From: Vibrio superstes
GTDB lineage: Bacteria; Pseudomonadota; Gammaproteobacteria; Enterobacterales; Vibrionaceae
Assembly: GCF_003569005.1 (NCBI RefSeq)
Contig: NZ_BCUR01000004.1
Coordinates: 1,959,111-2,023,110, forward strand
Reading direction: 5' to 3'
DNA: 64,000 bases
The position numbers were made by a program, and so were the translations under genes. Positions 33,715-43,428 of this stretch are shown here, in pieces. The number at the start of each line of letters is the position of its first letter. The first letter of the stretch is position 1. The notes beneath the pieces are model-generated. The model was not told where the DNA came from. It searched no databases and saw nothing but the letters and a program-made list of their open reading frames with translations.

Positions 33715-34005
33715 TTAATCGACTTTCACCTTAGTGATCGTTTCTTCGTTGTTAAATTGGCGCTTTAATTCACTCTTAGATTTAAAACTGATTTCTCCCC
33801 CTGCTGCCACCGTCATGTGCTGCGCCTCGGTATTATTCTTACTTTGATACAGCATTACCGCCTGCTGACAGTAGGCTCTTTGCTCTTCACTCAACGTTGT
33901 CCCTTCAGGCCAGCGGCCCGTTTCTACAGCAAAGCAAAGTCTTTGATATGCCTCAGGGGTAATGGCATCGACCATTTGCTCTAAATCCGGAATAGTTTGA
34001 CTCAT
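33715..34005 (-). CDS. yeaC: YeaC family protein (DUF1315)
   Basis: 96-aa protein of unknown function. The N-terminal MVDAITPEAYQRLCFAVETGRWPEG..LSEEQRAYCQQAVMLYQ and the AQHMTV segment match E. coli YeaC as I remember it. It lies immediately upstream of msrB and gapA in the same relative order as the E. coli yeaC-msrB-gapA-yeaD cluster (here msrB then yeaC on the minus strand, gapA divergent). The start has an AGGGAG sequence upstream. Confidence 0.85.
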   Translation of the reverse strand: MSQTIPDLEQMVDAITPEAYQRLCFAVETGRWPEGTTLSEEQRAYCQQAVMLYQSKNNTEAQHMTVAAGGEISFKSKSELKRQFNNEETITKVKVD

Positions 34006-34053
34006 TGTCTCCCTCCTGTGTTGTTTTATGTTGTAACAAAGTTACCACAATGA

Positions 34054-34458
34054 TTAACCTTGCTCATTATCCTTGTTGAACACTAAGGATATCGAGTTCA
34101 CACAATAGCGCTCTCCGGTGCTAATAGGGCCGTCAGGAAACACATGTCCCAGATGACTATCACAATTAGCACAGCGGATCTCTACGCGTTTCATGCCGTG
34201 ACTGTTGTCTTCCAAATAGCGAATCGCATCATTAGACACTGGTGCATCAAAGCTTGGCCAACCACAACCTGAGTCGTACTTATTATCTGATTTAAACAGC
34301 AAAGTCTTGCAACAAGTGCATGCGTAATCGCCGGTCGCTTTGTTGTGCAATAGTTTTCCACTATAAGGCGCTTCAGTGCCCTGCTCTCTGCACACACGAT
34401 ATTGTTCTTCTGATAATTCCTGACGCCATTCTTGGTCTGATTTTCTACTATCACTCAT
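34054..34458 (-). CDS. msrB: MsrB, peptide-methionine (R)-S-oxide reductase
   Basis: Repairs R-methionine sulfoxide in oxidised proteins. The 134-aa product has the structural zinc site Cys47-x-x-Cys50 and Cys96-x-x-Cys99, the substrate segment GCGWPSF (64-70) and the catalytic Cys119 in [11 protein letters not shown]. It is cytoplasmic with no signal peptide. Divergent from gapA with yeaC downstream, a cluster conserved in E. coli. Confidence 0.95.
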   Translation of the reverse strand: MSDSRKSDQEWRQELSEEQYRVCREQGTEAPYSGKLLHNKATGDYACTCCKTLLFKSDNKYDSGCGWPSFDAPVSNDAIRYLEDNSHGMKRVEIRCANCDSHLGHVFPDGPISTGERYCVNSISLVFNKDNEQG

Positions 34459-35802
<1,344 letters not shown>

Positions 35803-35825
35803 GCATTGGCTAAGAAATTTGCATG

Positions 35826-35853
35826 AAGGCGGCTCTCGAGTCGCCTTTTTTTT
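35826..35853 (+). terminator. Rho-independent terminator of gapA
   Basis: AAGGCGGCT and AGTCGCCTT pair (one G-T) around a tight loop and run into eight T residues, 24 nt after the gapA stop. Confidence 0.88.
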
Positions 35854-35932
35854 GTCAAAAATTTAGGGCAATAATTACAACTGCACATCCAACCGTGCAT
35901 CACAATACGCCCTAATTTAGTGAGAACTCAAT

Positions 35933-36817
35933 ATGGATGTATATCAACTACCCGCAATAGCGGTCCTCTCTGACAACGTCACCATCGTTCAGCAAGACGA
36001 GCTTCAAATTGTTCGCGTCATTCACGAAAAAGCTTCTGCTGCCATTGCGCTTCACGGCGGTCACGTCATCTCTTTTAAGCCACAAGGCCAACACGACCTT
36101 ATCTGGATGAGTGAACAAGCCCTATACGATGGTAAAGCAGCATTGCGTGGCGGGATCCCTGTATGCTGGCCATGGTTTGGCCGAATTGCAGCACCTGCAC
36201 ACGGGTTTGCTCGTAGCTCACAATGGAAACTTATCGAGCACAGAGAAAATGAAACCGGTGTTATTGTGAGTTTAGGTCTAAGCACCTCTGAGGAGACGCT
36301 AGCAGTATGGCCTCATCAATTTGAAGCTGTGCTGAACGTAGAAGTAGGTAGCGAGCTAAAGGTTAGTCTTGTAATGACTAACACTGATGAAGCCGACTGG
36401 CGCTTCTCTGGCGCACTTCACACCTACCTTAATATCTCTGATATCAATAACGTTGAAACACGTGGTATGGGCCCTGAGTATATCGATAGCCTCAACGAGG
36501 CGAAACTGACTCAAGGCGGCGACGTACTCACCCTTACTGATACCATCGACAGAGTTTACACTCAGCCTAAGCCGCTTATCACCTTGGGCGATCCTGGCTT
36601 TGAGCGTGAGATTGTCATTGAAAACCAAGGTTCTAATTCAGCGGTGATTTGGAATCCTTGGGCTGAAGGTGCTCAATCAATGGGCGACATGCAAGACGAT
36701 GGTTACAAAACCATGCTGTGCATTGAAGCCAGCCAACATGCCCCAAGTATCGAGTCAGGCACGATTGTTAAGCCTGGTGAGAGCTACACGTTGTCTACCA
36801 CCATCGGTTGCAAGTAA
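35933..36817 (+). CDS. yeaD: YeaD, D-hexose-6-phosphate mutarotase (intact copy)
   Basis: Aldose-1-epimerase-like protein that interconverts the anomers of hexose 6-phosphates. The 294-aa product has ALHGGHVISFKP, the GGIPVCWPWFGR loop, the probable catalytic His in GALHTYLNISDI and Glu in LCIEASQ. It is downstream of gapA, as in E. coli. A decayed second copy of its 3' part lies at 43061-43321, upstream of the second rlmA. A perfect hairpin follows its stop codon. Confidence 0.93.
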   Translation: MDVYQLPAIAVLSDNVTIVQQDELQIVRVIHEKASAAIALHGGHVISFKPQGQHDLIWMSEQALYDGKAALRGGIPVCWPWFGRIAAPAHGFARSSQWKLIEHRENETGVIVSLGLSTSEETLAVWPHQFEAVLNVEVGSELKVSLVMTNTDEADWRFSGALHTYLNISDINNVETRGMGPEYIDSLNEAKLTQGGDVLTLTDTIDRVYTQPKPLITLGDPGFEREIVIENQGSNSAVIWNPWAEGAQSMGDMQDDGYKTMLCIEASQHAPSIESGTIVKPGESYTLSTTIGCK

Positions 36818-36827
36818 ACACCTATGA

Positions 36828-36855
36828 GTGACTCTAGATTCAATCCTAGAGTCAC
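36828..36855 (+). terminator. Hairpin after yeaD (weak terminator)
   Basis: GTGACTCTAG and CTAGAGTCAC form a perfect 10-bp stem around an 8-nt loop, followed by ttctt. The same hairpin with one G-T pair recurs after the yeaD remnant at about 43331-43359, showing that the whole intergenic region was duplicated. Confidence 0.65.
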
Positions 36856-36925
36856 TTCTTATAATCATCGTCTCTATCTTCGATAGCGACTACTATCTGC
36901 ATACCATTTTTCGAATCCAGTTATT

Positions 36926-37705
36926 ATGATCTACGCCTGCCCTCTTTGTTCACAACCTTTAGCCCTAGAATCTCGAACGCTTAAATGCCCTAACAATCAT
37001 AGGTTCGATAAGGCTAAGGAAGGCTACGTAAATCTGATGCCCGCCCATCACAAGCATTCAAAGAATCCAGGTGACAGCAAAGAGATGATGCAAGCTCGTA
37101 GAGTCTTTCTAGAATCCGGTCACTATCAAAATCTTCATCAGCAATTAGCGGCAACCGTAAGTAGGTGTGTAAAAGACATCGAAGCTCCAACGATATTGGA
37201 TATAGGCTGCGGTGAGGGCTATTACACCAATGAAATCGCCCAAACACTTCCCGATGACGCTGCAGTCTATGGTTTGGATATCTCCAAAGTGGCCGTGCGT
37301 TATGCGTCTAAACGCTACGCAAATTGCCATTTCAGTGTTGCATCAAGCTACAAACTGCCCTTTAGCGATAACAGCCTAGATATCATTGTTAAAGTTTATG
37401 CACCCAGTAAACAAGAAGAACTGCTACGCTGCCTAAAGCCTAATGGCCTATTAATTACCGTAACCCCTGGCGCAAGACATCTATATCAGCTTCGCGAACG
37501 TATATATCAAGAAGTCCGTCTACACGAAGAAGAAGCAGATGAATTTGTAGGGCTAGAGTTAGTGGAACAAACTAAACTCAATTATCAGATGCAGCTAGAA
37601 AAAGGCTTAGCGTTTGAGTTTCTGCAAATGACACCCTTTGCTTGGAAGGCGTCTAAGGAATTGCAAGCAGAGCTCAAAGAATGTGACACCTTTGAGTGTG
37701 TGTGA
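36926..37705 (+). CDS. rlmA: RlmA, 23S rRNA (G745-N1) methyltransferase, left copy with altered 3' end
   Basis: Methylates G745 in helix 35 of 23S rRNA. The 259-aa product has the N-terminal zinc finger (Cys5, Cys8, Cys21, His25), the SAM motif LDIGCGEGYYTNEIA (about 90-104) and a C-terminal RNA-binding part. By eye it differs from the copy at 43429-44241 at about 23 of 258 positions. It ends early (..CDTFECV): small indels after the FEC codons shift the frame, and the DNA beyond still resembles the right copy's ADFNIQVYRVS tail. It therefore lacks about 11 residues and may be partly or fully impaired. A GT-B/GtrII gene follows on the other strand. Confidence 0.85.
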   Translation: MIYACPLCSQPLALESRTLKCPNNHRFDKAKEGYVNLMPAHHKHSKNPGDSKEMMQARRVFLESGHYQNLHQQLAATVSRCVKDIEAPTILDIGCGEGYYTNEIAQTLPDDAAVYGLDISKVAVRYASKRYANCHFSVASSYKLPFSDNSLDIIVKVYAPSKQEELLRCLKPNGLLITVTPGARHLYQLRERIYQEVRLHEEEADEFVGLELVEQTKLNYQMQLEKGLAFEFLQMTPFAWKASKELQAELKECDTFECV

Positions 37706-37750
37706 GACAGATTTCAATTTATGCATCTATAGAGTTACGAAACGTAATTA

Positions 37751-39133
37751 CTATTCAAAATAAATGTGCCAATGGTCGTCAATTCTTGTTGTACGAACAA
37801 CACCCATATATTCAGTATTTGTATAAAGAAACTGAACATTATCAAAACCCTGTGCTAAGAGGTAAGGCCGCACTTGACGGTATTCAAAGTCATTAATATG
37901 TTCAATGCCAAAAGGTTGTTCTTTGGTATCAAAGAAAAACTTGTATTCTTCATTTTTGTTCCAATGAACGTAAACTTTACCATCTGCACCATTAAAAATG
38001 TGACTAATGCTATTAAACCTTTGCGCTACAGTAGATGAAACATCTTTAAACCATATTACTTTCTCAAAATTAAATGCCAAAAGAATAAAAGAGCATAAAA
38101 TTAATGATATAGACCTATATGGAGGCTTTAAGAACATAAATAATATAAACAAAGCAACAAAGGAAGTTAACAAACTTCGATAACTTATAATAATCCCATG
38201 GTATATATTACTAAAATAAAAAGAAGAAAATATTATTACAGACCAGAAGTAAGCCTTAACAGGAATTCTTCTTTGGGACAAAATAATAAAAGAGAACAAC
38301 ACAAGAATAATATAACGCATTTCGCTGTACACAAGATCACTAATTATCCTAGAAACCGTAATGTGAAAATTCCCCATTAATGATTGCATCGAGTTTATAG
38401 GATTCGGGTTTCTCCAGTCCGCAAGCTTAATAAACATAGGCTCATCAAAATATAAATATGTAAAGAAGTAAACAAATAAATTTGATGTGACATACCCAAT
38501 GATGAAACTTCCAACCCATATCAAAATAAAGTTAATGGTAAAACTGGCACTAGATTTAGTTAAACTATTCAAAAATAATAAAGGCATTAGAAAATGAACA
38601 TTTGAATATGTTGCAAAAGACAATATTCCGCTCAATAACAATAGGAATTTCAAGTCTATCTTTTTACTATAGTGCAATAATATTAGTAATATTATTGATG
38701 ATAACACAGGGAGAACAGGCCAAAGTAAAAGGATATATAACGTTGGTGAATTAACACATAACAAAGAAAAAAGAATAGAATCATCATGATTATCACTAAT
38801 TTCAAAAGATACCTTATAGAAGAAAAATAACATGATTGAAAAATACAATGATATATTTACTATTGGAGGTAACTGCTTAACATAATTAAAGTACAAGAAA
38901 TATACCCATCGTCCTTCATTAATTAATTTCCATACGTAAGTATCAAGGTAGTATCCAGAGTCATGCCTATAGAAATCCAAGAATGACATATTATACACAT
39001 TGTATGAAGTTAAAAGCAGTAGTACCACGATGGCGACTTTTTTTATAATGCATTTATTAATAAGCAAATTAATATAACCCTCATTCTTAAATGATATATC
39101 AGTAATTATATTTTCGCCTAGTATATAGGACAA
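37751..39133 (-). CDS. GtrII-like polytopic membrane glycosyltransferase
   Basis: 460-aa very hydrophobic protein with roughly ten membrane segments between residues 33 and 360 and a polar C-terminal domain of about 95 residues (DVSSTVAQRFNSISHIF onward). The early loop RHDSGYYLDTYVWKLINEGRWVYFL has the acidic and GRW features of the glucosyltransferase GtrII family, the serotype-specific enzymes that add glucose to O-antigen from a polyprenyl-phosphate donor. It is strongly AT-rich. The start is uncertain: the open frame begins with TTG at 39133 and has no early ATG. It is on the strand opposite to the other cassette genes. Assignment is by architecture, not strong identity. Confidence 0.6.
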   Translation of the reverse strand: MSYILGENIITDISFKNEGYINLLINKCIIKKVAIVVLLLLTSYNVYNMSFLDFYRHDSGYYLDTYVWKLINEGRWVYFLYFNYVKQLPPIVNISLYFSIMLFFFYKVSFEISDNHDDSILFSLLCVNSPTLYILLLWPVLPVLSSIILLILLHYSKKIDLKFLLLLSGILSFATYSNVHFLMPLLFLNSLTKSSASFTINFILIWVGSFIIGYVTSNLFVYFFTYLYFDEPMFIKLADWRNPNPINSMQSLMGNFHITVSRIISDLVYSEMRYIILVLFSFIILSQRRIPVKAYFWSVIIFSSFYFSNIYHGIIISYRSLLTSFVALFILFMFLKPPYRSISLILCSFILLAFNFEKVIWFKDVSSTVAQRFNSISHIFNGADGKVYVHWNKNEEYKFFFDTKEQPFGIEHINDFEYRQVRPYLLAQGFDNVQFLYTNTEYMGVVRTTRIDDHWHIYFE

Positions 39134-39340
39134 TAAATATTATATCAAAATCAACCCTGACGATAAGGTATTCTACTTATGGACTAGAAAATAAAACCTA
39201 TTCATTGAACAATATAATTTTTCTTCATCTTGAATTTCTCACTAACTTCATATTTACAAAAAAAGCAAATGGTATCTAAACTATATCTAACCTTCTTTTC
39301 CCTTAAATTTCAAGAACAACACTATGAGTTGAGAAAAAAT

Positions 39341-40273
39341 ATGTTAGTTACTAAAAAAATTGGGATCCAACCCTCAATTATATCTACGTCATTATTCACC
39401 TTTACTAACTCCTTCAACGCTGAAGTTCTTAGCTATTGCGACTACTTGCTTTACAGTCCATCACAAAATTTAGTTTCAGTCTTTTCCCTTTCAATAAATA
39501 TCATACAAGAACATGTTGTGCTCGTAGGTGAATGGTACACCCGTCCCGCTATGCATCGTTTTCAATCGGATCTATACCGACACTTGTTAGAGAAAAATGA
39601 AAAAGCGGCGCTCTCAATGGAACAGTTTATCCGACCGGAACAACTTACTCTCGACCGGTATTTGAATAGTGAGATTGGTTAGTTGGTGCTAATTGCTCAC
39701 GGTGATACATAGCCTAACTACACAAGTGACTATCGATCTATGGTAGAGCTAACTAAAGTGGTAATTGCGGCAAACGCATTGTGCGATGTATAGGGAAGGT
39801 GGAACTCGATTACCTTAAAAAGTTAGAACCTAAAGAACGTAAGTTTGTAGCAACAAAAATAGATACCTCTGAGAGACGCTATAAAAAGAATTTTGCTGAC
39901 ATTATGGAGGGAATGAATCGAGAAGTCATAGAAAAATTGTACTAAGCCCAAGTTACTACATGGGACAAGACTATGGCAGAAAACAACGTAGTGCATATAA
40001 AAAACAATCCAGAAAACTAAGTCATGCACACCGCTGAAAAATTTCACGTCAAGCATAGGATGGGTATTGCCTACTCCATCAACAAACGGATGCCCGATCT
40101 TATAATCGCCTCGATAACGCTGGTAACTAAAGTGTCAAACAAATTAAATCAAAGTCCTTACCCTGAATACCAATAATTGGTATTACCTCTGTCACAACAG
40201 ATTGCGGCTGGGAGTTATGAGCATGGTATATCAGATCACTTCACATTCGGACTCAACCATAGATTATGAGTAG
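39341..40273 (+). pseudogene. Decayed chaN-like gene (left copy)
   Basis: A degraded second copy of the gene at 44265-45212. The first part is readable (VVLVGEWYTRPAMHRFQSDLYRHLLEKNE..ALSMEQF) and aligns with the intact VVLVGEWHSHSAVHRFQSDLYRLLL. The GEWH histidine has become Tyr. An in-frame TAG stops it at 39680-39682, a region containing APRDIVRC is lost, and many further stops and shifts follow (including at PNYTSDYR and HTAEKFHVK). Similarity ends at the shared gagtag. The N-terminal 60 residues no longer resemble a signal peptide. Confidence 0.88.
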
Positions 40274-40880
40274 TTACAATCGGTTTGCATGATTGAGAAC
40301 AGACGACGCTTAATTACGAATAACTATGGAGGGTAGAATAATATACCGGTTCAGCATTTAAAAAGGACAGCCAACTGTTTTATCCCTAAACATTTTTCGA
40401 GCGGTAATTTATCCATTGTTAAGCCTTGTCAATATCGTCATCGTTGACGTTGCTGAGTAAGTTTCTTACATTACCATTGTCAATTTTTTGGCAAGGTGAG
40501 CATATCAACTTATGCGATTATCTTCCTCCTATACACCTTATAAGAAAAATCGAAATTATTATCTTAAATCTTGAGTAACTATGGAATTGATAACGAAAAC
40601 TAATCTCCCCTGAAATATATTCCCGAAAAATATCTCTCCTTATAAGAAAACATGAAGATGCAACGTTAACAAAATAATCTTCTAGATAAATTTCACAATT
40701 CACGTAGCTCTAGTTCTCACCTAAAAAACTGATCAAAGTCTCATATTTTATATACAATTCTTTGTAATGTGCTTTTTTACTTAAATAATTCATTAATTAA
40801 TTGTATCATACTACTGTTTCCAACTGATATCTAGACACCGTAGTAAAGCCATATAATAATCTAAAGGAATATATTGTTGG
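40274..40880. other. AT-rich intergenic stretch without a recognisable gene
   Basis: 607 bp between the chaN relic and the cassette methyltransferase. Only short, interrupted reading frames are present (the longest is 61 codons on the minus strand, 40518-40703), with stops in all frames and no motif I recognise. It may contain the promoter of the three plus-strand cassette genes and remains of a lost gene. No terminator hairpin or RNA gene was seen. Confidence 0.5.
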
Positions 40881-41639
40881 ATGAAAGATTTAGAGCATGC
40901 TTACAATGACGACTTTTTCCGATATATCAACAAAGGTTCGGAATTTGCCGCAAATGCTATTATCCCAGTAATAATGCAACACTTTGTAGTGGATAGTATT
41001 CTTGATGTTGGATGTGGTGACGGCACATGGCTAAAAGTATGGCAAGACAATCATATCGGTGATGTTTATGGTATTGATGGCAATAATTTAACAGATAAAG
41101 ATTTATTGATTCCTAGACAAAGTCTTCTTAGTATGAATTTGTGTGGTTCATTCAACCTTAAGAGAAGTTTCTCCGTAGCCCAATGCCTCGAAGTAGCAGA
41201 GCATATTCCTAAAAAATATTCCTCGACATTAATTGAGTCAATATGCAAGCACTCTGATATTGTCATTTTTTCTGCAGCTCCTCCAGGACAAGGGGGAGAA
41301 AATCATGTCAACGAACAGTGCTATGACTATTGGCGGAATATTTTCAAAAAGAATAATTTCGAGCCCTACGATATTATTAGACCTAGAATTTCAGCTAAAA
41401 AAAGCATTCCACCTTGGTATAGATACAACATCCTAATTTACATTAGAAAAACCTCATGTTACGCAACATCACTCAAAGATTATCGACAACCATATAACGA
41501 AAAAATTGCGGATATTTCTTCTTTATCATATAAGATCCGGAAGAAATTGGTCTACTTTTTACCTATTGAAATTGCAACTTTTATTGCGAAGATTAAAAAA
41601 AGACTAACACTGATACTTTACTTTAAAGGTTCAATTTGA
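40881..41639 (+). CDS. Class I SAM-dependent methyltransferase in the glycan cassette
   Basis: 252-aa methyltransferase. Motif I is ILDVGCGDGTWLKVW (40-54), followed by YGIDGNNL with the acidic ribose-binding residue, and motif IV-like SVAQCLEVAEHIPKKYS. The C-terminal part is basic and has no named domain. AAGGA lies upstream of the ATG. It overlaps the next gene by 4 nt (stop and TTG start share bases), so the three plus-strand genes form one operon. The context points to methylation of a sugar or of a glycan precursor, but that is inference. Confidence 0.75.
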   Translation: MKDLEHAYNDDFFRYINKGSEFAANAIIPVIMQHFVVDSILDVGCGDGTWLKVWQDNHIGDVYGIDGNNLTDKDLLIPRQSLLSMNLCGSFNLKRSFSVAQCLEVAEHIPKKYSSTLIESICKHSDIVIFSAAPPGQGGENHVNEQCYDYWRNIFKKNNFEPYDIIRPRISAKKSIPPWYRYNILIYIRKTSCYATSLKDYRQPYNEKIADISSLSYKIRKKLVYFLPIEIATFIAKIKKRLTLILYFKGSI

Positions 41640-41968
41640 GTTATTGCAATCTTGTATTGATAGTATTAAGCTGTTTTTTTGCAGCATTAGGTCAACTAAT
41701 GTTTAAAATTGGCGTAAGTAATAAAGTAAACATCTTTTACTATATAAATTTTAGTGTTTTCTCAGGTGGCATATTTTATTTAGCAGGGCTATTATTGTGG
41801 CTTAAAGTATTATCTTCTGAACCATTAGCGACTGTCTATCCATTTACTATTTTAAGTCTTCTTTTTGTTTTGTTATTTAGTAGCTTAATTCTTAAGGAAA
41901 GCATATCTATAAACCAAAGTGGTGGGATTACACTCATCCTATTTGGCCTCTACCTAGTAAGTAAGTAA
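41636..41968 (+). CDS. Small SMR/EamA-type flippase subunit (ArnE/F-like)
   Basis: 110-aa protein with four hydrophobic helices (about 5-22, 32-53, 63-85 and 91-108). The pattern SCFFAALGQLMFKIGV...LAGLLLWLKVLSSEPLATVYPFTILSLLFVLL..LILKESI resembles ArnE/ArnF and other DMT/SMR-fold proteins that move undecaprenyl-phosphate sugars. It starts with TTG overlapping the methyltransferase stop and ends 2 nt before the glycosyltransferase ATG. In serotype-conversion operons this position is normally held by GtrA; here the fold looks SMR/EamA. It may act alone or as a homodimer. Confidence 0.72.
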   Translation: MSYCNLVLIVLSCFFAALGQLMFKIGVSNKVNIFYYINFSVFSGGIFYLAGLLLWLKVLSSEPLATVYPFTILSLLFVLLFSSLILKESISINQSGGITLILFGLYLVSK

Positions 41969-41970
41969 AA

Positions 41971-42915
41971 ATGAATAAAACCTTATCCATTGTTGTACCC
42001 TGTTATAATGAGTCGATGATAATAGAATCTACTTATGACAAGTTGAATAATAAATTAGAAGAACTCATTAACGCTTCATTAATTAGCAAAGAAAGCTCAA
42101 TTATATTAGTTGATGACGGTAGTAACGATAATACTTGGTCAATTATAAAAGCATTATCTTTAGAAAACAGCAACATTGAAGGAATAAGGCTTTCTCAAAA
42201 CGTAGGTCACCAAAAAGCACTTTATGCGGGGCTAACCGAGTCTAAATCTGATATTACGATTAGTCTTGATGCCGATCTTCAAGACGACATTGATGCTATC
42301 AACCTAATGATTAAAAAGCATTATTTAGGTTACGAAATAGTCTATGGCGTAAGGAACTCTAGGCGCAATGATAGTTCTTTTAAACGAAATTCTGCTCAAG
42401 TGTTTTATTGGTTTTTAAGTAAGTTTAATCCTACTCAAATAAAAAACCATGCAGATTATCGCCTCCTTGGTCGGCGATCACTTAACGCCTTATTAAGATT
42501 CAACGAATCTAACCTTTATATTAGGGGTATAATCCCACAGTTAGGTTTTAAAAGCGATTCAGTCTTCTATGAAAGAAAGACTAGAGATATCGGCGAGTCC
42601 AAGTACCCACTTAGAAAAATGCTTTCTCTTGCATTAACCGCAATAACTTCAACTACAATTACCCCCTTAAGATTAATAACTTATATTGGCCTAACCGTAG
42701 CTTCCCTCTCATTTATGGGCGGACTTTACGCGGTATACGTAAAGTTAACGACAGATTCTGTGGACGGATGGGCATCTTTAATGACAAGTATATTTTTTCT
42801 AGGGGGAGTTCAACTTATCTCCCTAGGAGTGATTGGAGAGTATGTAGGTAGGATCTACATTGAAGCAAAACGGAGACCAAAATTCATTATTGAAGAAAGG
42901 CATAAGTCGCCATGA
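41971..42915 (+). CDS. GtrB-like polyprenyl-phosphate glycosyltransferase (GT2)
   Basis: 314-aa family 2 glycosyltransferase of the dolichol-phosphate-mannose synthase/GtrB type. Motifs are SIVVPCYNE (6-14), VDDGSNDNT (47-55), the DxD-like LDADLQDD (99-106), the KNHADYRLLGRRSL loop and ERKTRDIGESKYPLRKML before two C-terminal transmembrane helices (about 232-256 and 268-292). It would transfer a sugar from a nucleotide donor to undecaprenyl phosphate on the cytoplasmic face. Last gene of the three-gene operon. Confidence 0.85.
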   Translation: MNKTLSIVVPCYNESMIIESTYDKLNNKLEELINASLISKESSIILVDDGSNDNTWSIIKALSLENSNIEGIRLSQNVGHQKALYAGLTESKSDITISLDADLQDDIDAINLMIKKHYLGYEIVYGVRNSRRNDSSFKRNSAQVFYWFLSKFNPTQIKNHADYRLLGRRSLNALLRFNESNLYIRGIIPQLGFKSDSVFYERKTRDIGESKYPLRKMLSLALTAITSTTITPLRLITYIGLTVASLSFMGGLYAVYVKLTTDSVDGWASLMTSIFFLGGVQLISLGVIGEYVGRIYIEAKRRPKFIIEERHKSP

Positions 42916-43060
42916 TTTTGTAATCATCATTGTCAGTTAAAATAAATACCTCGGAGCTGCTCCAACAAGGCGAGCTTAGCTGAACTGTTCGAAGAAATAA
43001 AAAGGAAGTTGCCGATAGGCGGCTCAGGTATCTTAGGATAAAACCATAGCGAAAAGCATT

Positions 43061-43321
43061 GCAATACACATTACTAAATATCTCTGATATCGATAATGTT
43101 GAGATTCGAGGCATGGAACTTTAGTACATCGATAGCCTAAACCACTCATCACCTTGAGCGGCCCTGATTTTGAACGCGACATCGTCATCGAAAATTGCGG
43201 TGCAAATACTGCAGTGCTCTAGATTCCTTGGGCTGAAGGTGCGAAAGCAATGGGTGACATGCACGGTTGTTAAGCCCCAAGAGAACTACACATGCTATCT
43301 ACAACTATCGGTTGTAAGTAA
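43061..43321 (+). pseudogene. Remnant of a second yeaD (3' part, deleted and mutated)
   Basis: Matches parts of the intact yeaD 3' half. For example aaatatctctgatatcgata aligns with the NISDINN codons, and other parts align with the DPGFEREIVIEN, PWAEGAQSMGDM and TIGCK-stop segments. Several stops and at least two internal deletions rule out a product. The downstream hairpin and the spacer up to the rlmA ATG are nearly the same as at 36818-36925. Confidence 0.88.
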
Positions 43322-43428
43322 AGCCCATAAGTGGCTCTAGGTTCATTGCTAGAGTCACTTCTTATAATCATTGTCTCTATCATCGATAGCGACTACTATC
43401 TGCATACCATTTTTTGAATACAGTTATT

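Noticed and set aside
39230..39682. 150-codon open frame upstream of and into the chaN relic
   Set aside because: It is the undamaged first part of the pseudogene plus random upstream codons. It ends at a stop where the intact copy continues, so it is not a separate gene.
40518..40703. 61-codon minus-strand open frame in the cassette gap
   Set aside because: No ribosome-binding sequence, no recognisable motif and AT-rich composition; frames this long occur by chance here.
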